Assembly (NCBI GenBank): GCA_027574665.1
Contig: CM050648.1
Coordinates: 137,516,175-137,580,174 of the forward strand
Length of the DNA: 64,000 bases
Reading direction: 5' to 3'
Source: Rhynochetos jubatus
Lineage: Eukaryota > Chordata > Aves > Eurypygiformes > Rhynochetidae
The notes beneath the pieces are model-generated. The model was given only the letters and a program-made list of their open reading frames with translations, made no database searches and was not told where the DNA came from. Position 1 is the stretch's first letter; each line of letters begins with the position of its first letter. This document shows, piece after piece, positions 28,801 to 37,800 of the stretch. A program made the translations under genes and the position numbers.

Positions 28801-31800
28801 GACATCAGGAAGAAATTCTTCCTGGAGAGGGCGGTGAGGCACTGGGACAGGTTGCCCAGAGAAGCTGTGGGTGCCCCATCCCTGGAAGTGTCCAAGGCCA
28901 GGCTGGATGAGGCTTTGAGCAACCTGGTCTAGTGGAGGGTGTCCCTGCCCATGGCAGGGGGGTTGGAACTGGATGCTCTTTAAGGTCCCTTCCAACCCAA
29001 ACCAGTCTGTGATTTTGTGAATCACTCACTGTTAAGAAGTAAGGTTATACAAATTTAATTACAGGGAGAGAACTGCAGCCTTTTCCTAGATTTAGCAGAT
29101 TACTTGCATTACTAGTGGATGTGTAAGCCAAAGGATCAAATAATAGACATGATAAAATTTGACCTATTATTTTTTGACATTTGCATGTTTTCCACACTCT
29201 GAGTTTGCTTACGTTTCACTTGATAAGATTGTGTTGTACTGTTATTTGTAAATGTAGGTTGTCACTTTCCTTGCCACTAGAAGTTAAGCTTTTAATGCTG
29301 TGGAATCTCTGCAGATGCTTTTCATTCTTTTTCCAGGTTTTTTTTGTGGATTATGGCAATAGATCCAAAGTGCCTTTAAAGAAATTAAAAGAGATTCCAA
29401 GCTGTCTTCAAGAGCTTCCTTTCCAGGTAGGGTGATGCTGTTTGCTGTTGCTTAATAGATACTTTCCTGTGTGGTCTGACAAACAAGTGTACTTCAGATC
29501 ATAATGCTTTTCTGGATAATAATGAAGTAACATGTATTTTTCTAAGTTTCCCACAGATGTGTGTTCACAGAACAGTAACTGTGTGTATTTAATTGTAGAG
29601 AAATGTTATCCAGCCTTTTGTTTTCAGGGGCATTTGCTGGGGGGAGGAGGGGAGCCCAAAGTTGCTGCTTGGCTGGATGTAAAAAACATGGTATTAAATG
29701 GGTTTTTTTAACTGAATATTTGGACTAGTCCTGTTTCTGCAAGGACAGCATAGTGGGATCTGTCTCCCACCTGTAATCACAGGGAAAACTAGAAACAGCA
29801 GGAGAGAGGAAAAGGCTCTAACAGCTGCCTTCTGCTGCTCACTACTTTTGGTTATCAGTTTCTGTGCTGTCCACCAGTTCTGTGCAAAGTTCTCTCCAGA
29901 AGGAGGATGTTCTGGTTCCTCTGTTGCCTGCTGATATGCAAAGCTCAGGAGTAACAGGCTGCTTTGCTTCGGTCTCAAGAATCTCTGAGCAAATGAGAGT
30001 TTATACAGCTGAGAAAACTAGCTGTGAGTAGTTTAACCTGTTGCTCTCTGCTTACACCTAGCTGCACCTACTACAGGTAAGGGGCAGCACAGCATCTCTT
30101 CTTGCCTGCATGGCACGTGTCTTGCATAGTGCTGTGCAGACAATTTTGCTCCATCAAAGCTCCTGCTGTGCTACACTATTAGTTACAGGACAAATACATA
30201 GGAGATACCCTATTTAAATTCCACAATGCTACAAGTCTCTGGTTACGCTTTGTGCTGCTTCACTGTTCTTTGAACTGGTGGCTTTACTTGGCTCTTTTCA
30301 GGCAGACCTCTCTTTAATTAAACAGTGATCTGTAACACAGATCTGAGGGACTTTATAGCTAGTTTTTCAACAAAATAATTCTCTTGAGCTCTACTTACAA
30401 ATACAATACTGGAGACCTCAAGTGAAATTCAGCTTTTCAGCCCTCATTCAGAGGGTGGTGAGACACTGGAGCAGGTTGCCCAGAGAAGCTGTGGATGTCC
30501 CATCCCTGGAAGTGTTCCAGGCCAGGCTGGATGAGGCTTGGAGCAACCTGGTCTAGTGGAGGGTGTCCCTGCCCATGGCAGGGGGTTGGAACTGGATGGG
30601 CTTTAAGGTCCCTTCCAACCAAAACCATCCTGTGATTCTATATTTTTCCACTAATTGAAACAGGTGTGTGATAGTAACTGGTATGCTAACTAACTAAATG
30701 AACTGGCCAGAAGCATGGGTTCATTTTCTCTTCTTAGTATTAGATCTTCACAGAGTTGATTTCATTTGGGGTTTTTTGATAATCTACTTGAAAAAAATAA
30801 GTAGAATTAACTGTAGCAAGAAACATCTCTTTTTTTGTGTTTTCTTCAAATGCATTAAAGGGAAATGTATTTCTGCTTCCAGCCTAATCTTTTACTGATC
30901 AGTTTTAATGACTGGCTAGGAAAAACAAAATAGGGTTTGTGTTGTAAATTTATTTGAAGACACATATACAGATAGTGATCATGGAAAGGGGTTAAATGAG
31001 AACTTAATTACTCTTGCCTGCCAGAGGCGGAATAGCTGTAGTGGTCTTGCCAAGTTTTCTGTTAACTTAGTTGAAAAAAAATGTGGATTGCAAATATTTT
31101 TCCAGAGAAGACATTTCTAAACTCCTAAGATTTTGATGTGGATAGTGAATTAATACCAAATTATCTTTTATTTATGCTCTGTTTGCTCTGATTCATTAGC
31201 AACTATGTACAATATTGAAGTGACACGAGATGTAACGTGTAGCTGCTTTGGCAATGATGGAATGGGAACTATGCCGGTAGCTTTACAGCAGTCCTAGGCA
31301 TTAACATAAGCCACTGCAATAATTATGAAGTCATTATTAATTCAGACAGTCTGTTGAGAATGTGAAAGTTTGTCATGCCGATTCTCTGCTCAGGAAAGTT
31401 GTTTTCAATGTTTTTGCTCTAGGCTTTAGAATGCAAGATATGCAAGATGCGTCCATCTGCAGGATCTCTTGTATGTGGGGAACGGTGGAGTTACAGTGCC
31501 AGCCAGAGATTTGCCTCACTAGTAAACGGCTACACTCTGCTCATGAAGGTGTATTCATTTGTGGATAACGTTCTGCACGTGGATGTCTTCCGTTACTCAA
31601 GGTGCAAAGAGCTTGTGAATATTCGAGATGTGCTTATTGAAGAAGGTTATGCTGAACTAGCAGAAGAATCATACAAATCACAAGTATGTATCGAGAATGC
31701 TGCTTCTACCTTTCCTTTCCCTAATTTATTTCAGCTCAGGCTGTCTGGAATTCTGAGAAGTTGAGCTGAAGTCTTGACTAATGCCGTGGCATTAGACAAG

Positions 31801-34800
31801 GTTAATAATTCAATTAATAATTAATAATTTTATGTGTGCACGTTATTGATATTGAGCTGTTGGCCAGAAGGATTGGTGCTTTGAGACACCTTTTGAACGA
31901 GATGTTCCCCAGGAGATAATGGCATCAGTTGAACGGCTCCACTGTTTTATTGAACTTTGAAAAAATGTAACTGCTCCTTAGTTTGAACTCTTTCAGCTTT
32001 GTTTTATATAATCTGAAAGGTGATAAGAACATTGGGTTTTGTGTCTGTATGTGAGTGTATGTTCTTTATGTAGGACCTTTCTTGTAAAATGTTTGAAAAA
32101 CATAGGTGTTTCATGGTTTTAACACTCTTCCATTATTATGTAGCAAAACCATGATTTGGTCAAGGGATTATTTTTGGATCAAGTAAAGCAAAAAGAGAAC
32201 ATGCCTCTGTCTTCAAGAGAGGAAGAAAAGCATCTCATTGGAAGATTGTTAGACTTGTTTTCTGACAATCAATCTCATGTGCCAACCCATAAGGTAACTC
32301 GAGCGGTGGTTTTGATATGTCATTGCGTGACCCTGCTTCTCACACTGTAAGAATGGAGATGAAGACTGGAAGTGCCTTTAATAACCAAACCATACCTGAT
32401 GCCTTTCCTAGTGCATTCTCCCTTCTGTTGGTGGAAGGCTGTAATGTGCCCACCGTGGCAGACTACTCTTGCAGCTTTTAACAAAGCTTTGAATTACTGC
32501 CTGACAGCTAAGCGAACGAGTTTCAAATGCATTCTAAGGCAGCGTTTCACAATGCTGCAGAACAAAGATAGCATTGGAAAACTGAATGCAGCGCTTCCAC
32601 TTGTGGTAGTCTTGGTTTTTTATGGAGTTTATATAATGAAGATTATGACCCTATCAATTTTTCAGAAAATTTAAACATGGTTTTTACTATACACAGTGTT
32701 TTGTAGAGATAGGTAAGCACCTGAGATAGGCGATGCAGCGAACACTCCAGTAACTGATGATAATGAAACAGTGGGTGTTTCTTCCACTGCCAATTCCAAA
32801 CTCTAAATTTATTATTACTTATGTATTTTGAGATATCTAGTCACTACTAAACTGGAATATGAAACATGACAACGTGTCCTGTTCTGCATTCTGGTTACAA
32901 GTTAAGCCTCATCTGCAATATAATTCTTTTCCCATTTCAGACCTGGCAGAATGTCAGGCTTTCGAGCACCTAATCGTGCTCAGTTTATCCACAGGAATAA
33001 TCTATTTAACTACTCACCTTCATAAAGTGAGATATTTTAAAGATTAAAGACTTGGTCGTGTAAACAAAAATGACCTGGTTTTGTTAGGTGCTCTATGAAA
33101 TCTGAACTTGCAGTTTTTAAAACAGGGGAAAGGCGTGAAGCCCCAGCACCTGTGAATACATTATTTTTCTTTAGGTGCCTCAACAAGCAAAGTTTGCTTT
33201 AGATGGGTGAAATGAAGATGCTGTTTATCAATTTTGTTGCTCAGTACATGCTGAAATGTGTGTTGGTTTTCATTTATAGAAGATTTTGGTTTGGAGAGAT
33301 CCAGATACTGACTAATGAGCATACCATTTGTTCTCTCTCTTTTTGAAGGTAACACTTTTTGGCCCATTCAGCCCTTATGAGCTGAAATGCTACGGTATGA
33401 CTAGAGTATCCCAGTTCAGGTATGACAAGACTCTTATGGGAAGGATAGGCACGTTCACAGCTGTTACTTTCAATAAATAGGCAAAAAAAAATCCTATTTA
33501 CTCTGACACATTTTTACACAACATTTATTCATTGAAAAGACTGAAGTAGTCAGGCCTGAATTACATTAACATGGACACTATTGCTATGTAAAATGTTAGG
33601 AATAGTTTTATTAAAGGTGCTTTATTGTCTTAGAGAGGTTATTTGTTAACTGTTCTGTACATGTGCTAGACGGTATTCAGGTAACCTTCAGCCAGTAACT
33701 ACTGTCCATTGGGGTTGCATTAGGAATTTGAAACAATTCTCTTCAATTCTTTTTTTTTTTTTTTACGTTTGTATGGTTTTGGGGTTTTTAATGGTGAAAA
33801 TATTTCTTATTTCCTCCCCAGAAACACTCTCATACAAAAGGAAAGCGTAAACTCTGTAGTTGTCCATGATGCTCCAGAAGATCCCTTTCAGCAGTTTTTG
33901 GTTGCTGCTGCTTTATCAACAAATGCAACTGGTAATGTTTAGTAAAAATATTTGGACAGTTTCTCTAGATTTGTTTTTATATGAATAGTTCTACAAGTAA
34001 ATCTGTCACTGTAGTTCTACATTGCATCTTTTTGAGGTTTTGTTTTTCATTAGACACCCCTTAGTGGTTTTTTGGGTTTTGTTTTTTTTGGTGACAGGAT
34101 CTACTGTGATTTTAGAGGAAACGTCTTTGATGCCTCCCATTCCTGGCCTGCTTGCACTCCTCAGCATGCTGTTTGCTCCCGCTGTCGAACTCAGGTATTC
34201 ATGCGCATTGAGAAGTGGTGGGTCTTCCATTTGTGCAGGTCCTAAAAAGAATGACTGAATCTTTTTTGCTCTGCTTTCAGGATTTGATGTATTCTCTTCC
34301 TGTTCTTGTAATTCTTGTCTTTGATCAGTTTTAGTGGAGTATGTAGCTAAGAACTTGTTTCACATACTTATCGATTGGTGCTGCAGGCTCTACTCTCACG
34401 ATAAGGCAATACAGTTCCTGACAATCATGCTGGAAGTCTAGGAAGATGAAATGTAGAACTGAGAAAGTTTTAAATCTACATGAGGAGAGGAACTTGTGTG
34501 ACTTGTTTTGGTTTGGTTATTTTTTCTTAAAGCTGACTTCTGGCAGTTACATTACGTTGTGTTTTGTTTAAGTTCTGTTTAAGTTCTGTTTAAAATCTGT
34601 AAACTGTCATCTCAACATAATGAAGCTACCGTTCCTTCATTAAAGTTTCATTTTGTATATGTATGATTTTCTTTCTAGGTTTTCATCTCTAGGTGAGACG
34701 GTTTTTCTTTTTTTCGTATAGGGTTGATAAAAATGGAAAGTATTTTACTGGTGTTCTGTGTGGTTTGGGCTGGAGTCAGACTTGGGGGGCTCCACTGCTT

Positions 34801-37800
34801 CCAGAAAATGACATGGAGCTGACATTTGATGTGCGTTTTGGAGTGGAAGACATAACAGAGGTACAACATGCGTAAGAATTTTCAGTGTAGTTGGAATTAA
34901 TTAGAATTCAGTGCATCAGGGCTAGTTAACTCAGTGTTTACAGGAAAGCTTGTTTCAAGCTATGGTTTTGAGTTGGTTTAGGGTACTACCTGTTTATAAC
35001 CTTGGGCTCCTTATCGGGGGCAAAACCCCAGTTACCCCCTCTATACACTTTGAACAAAATAAAATATTATAGTACAATAGACTGTACACTTTTCAAAACA
35101 AAAGCATCAATTTTGCACTAAACAGATTTCAGTACGTTAGTTGTGTTCTTAGGATTATTGTGCTTCTTGCGGATCAGCCTGGCAGTATTGCTTGGCAGTC
35201 TTCAGGTTGATGGTACAGCTCGGAGAAGTCATCTCTATCAAGCACCTTCTCACAGATCAACCAAGCAAACAATAAACCCCTGTATTCCTCATTACAGCCT
35301 TTTTGCAACTTGTAGACCGAGATCTGTCAGAGAAGTGTGTACCTACACGGTGTTACGCAGGACATTACGCTGTATTTTGACCTGTGCTTCAGATCTGACA
35401 GGCGCCGTAGCCAGTGAAGGAGCTCACACGCCCTGATTATTCTGTGTACAGGGCACGTACATGAGGTGACCTAGGTGGTTTCTAGAGGCTTTAAGGACCC
35501 AGTGGGCATGCTGGTGCACATATCTGTGAGCTGTTGTTTTCTGAAAGCACTGACTTGGCATGTGCGATGTCTGTATTCATGATGCCGTAGCCAGAGCAGT
35601 AACGCCAAGCTGTCCTGCATGTGAAAACTATGGACAGAGAGAGAAAATCCTTGAAACTTTTACAGAAGGAATTGGTGCTGGAAAGAATCCAGACAAGTGG
35701 TAGCCTGCATGTGTTACGGTGTATCTGAGTAACCTTGGAGATTGCGATATCAAGCGGCTGAACATTAACGTCTTTGACCAGCAGAGGAGGAAGGAGTGTT
35801 TCTAGAGCTTCAGACGTTTTTGCTTACGTTAATAAAACTCCAGTTGAAGTTGGGTGGTGTGGGTGCCTGACCACCTTCGTGTCGGTATGATATACTACAG
35901 AAGTAGTGCTGGTTGAGAGTGCTTTATATTCTGTCACTGGTGTTCTTACAGATAAACATCCTAAGGAGAGCCATTAATGAGCTGCTCTGTGAATGTGCAG
36001 TGAGTTCTGGACAAGAGAGAATGACACAGCTGCAGGAGAATGTTCGTCAGAAACTTCTACGGTAATAATTGTGTGGAAGTAATACCTTCTGTTTCACAGT
36101 CTCAGCAAAACCAAAGTAAATGATTGCTTGAAGCATAGCTCAGTTTAGGCTTTGAGGAAATAATACATGTTCTCATTTAATGATGCATTTCATTTACTGT
36201 GTTTATTTGTAAAGCAGTATACTCAACACTTCAGACTCCTTGTGGAAGCACTGGTTCTTCAGGGAAGCCTGATCACTTAAGCTTCATAAAACCTAGACTG
36301 TAAAACCCGTTCTACAGGATCAGTTCTCGTGTATCTTTGCTTTGTGCACCCAGGCTGAAGCTAGTCAAGTCCTGTGGTGTAAGGGTGCAGAAGGGGTTAG
36401 AATTCCTGCTTTCTGTCTGTATGTTGAATCGGAATTGCATGTGCTGCCTTTCCTCCCTCAACAGGCTTGTGCAGGATAGGTACTGGCCGAGTTAATTGCT
36501 GGGAGTCCCTTTTCTCCAGCAGGCCTCCCTGCTGCTCGCGACTGAAGCAGTGCTTCTGAGACAACTCTTGTAGTCAGTGCAGCCGATCCTGAGTAATTTT
36601 TCAGCTTGCGTTGCGTGGGAAGTGTTCAGGGGAGCCGTTTCCATGAAGTATCCCTGTAACAGCTCCTTCTAACGTCTGCCACTGCTGAGCCTGCTGTGAA
36701 AATTTTTCCGGTGTTTGTAAATGTGGAGCACACTTTGGTGCTGTCTGTATCGTCAGTGGACTTCTCTCCTCCTTACCTGGCCCCGTACGGACCAGGTTTC
36801 AAAAGGAGCTCTGGCTCAGCCGTGAATTAAGAGGTACGTTGTGCCTTCTAGCGTCGGCCTCAGCACTAGGAAATGTGCCCTTTTTGTGAACAGAGCTTTC
36901 CTAAAGAAACTGTGTGCCAAGGTGAGGCAGTTCCTCATGCTGATAAAGATCAGAAGGTTTGAAGCTCAGCTGCCTTTACCCTAGGTTATCAAAATGATTA
37001 TCACAGCAGCTGTTTATGCTGAGTCGTCAGGTGTTTCTTGGGTTTGACAGTACCACTTAGTTTTTTCCCCAGCTGTGAAAAAACTATTACATCACCTTTA
37101 GTTGAAAGCAAGTACCCATACTGCTTCTTTCTGGAATTTGAAAGAAACTTCCGTGTGTGGTGCATTTTGTAATAAATTAACAAGTGTGGGAAAGGTCTTG
37201 CCTTCTGAGGCATTGGAAGTGAGATTAAAAGAGCATAAACAGTTGCCAGAAGATGTGGAGATAGGTATTATATGTTGGCTGACCAGCAAAGGTGTTGGAT
37301 ATGGCAAGGGAGCAGGGTGATTGGTGTTGGTCTGGGGTTCACGCTGTGCTTGCTGCCAGCGAGTCAGCTGCTCCCTGCTGAGCCACGGCAGCTTCCAGCC
37401 AGCTGCTGCCGTGGGGTGTGTGCGCCTCCGGGAAGTGGAGGTACAGCTTCACAAGCTGTTCACGTTGTGTGTCTATGAGACTCTTGGTGAAACACCGACT
37501 GTTGAGTGCGCTGCTGACGCAGTATTTCATTTCCTGTTTGTGTCCAAGTACCTCAGGCCAGTTGGTGTCTGCATTGCCTTTGGACACTGCCAGGCAGCAC
37601 CGCGTTTCGACTTCAAAGCTGAGTGAAGACGGCTTGTGCAATTCGTACGCAGGGAGAGGTGAAGGAAAGTGGGTAGAAAGAAGCAAACCCACAAAACCTC
37701 TCTGGAGGTGGCTGTGACAGTAACAGGAGCTCATACCTGGACATCACTTGTGTGCCAAGTTCATGGCATGAAGATGTCACTGCTGTTTAGATTTGTGAAT

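Noticed and set aside
28546-29029. 159- and 102-codon minus-strand ORFs
   Set aside because: They are antisense readings of a CR1 3' end; the same peptides recur at 30437, 40930, 47114 and 60250.
35143-35436. 97-codon ORF in intron 26 as a nested gene
   Set aside because: No known domain, no splice or promoter context, and low similarity to anything recognised.
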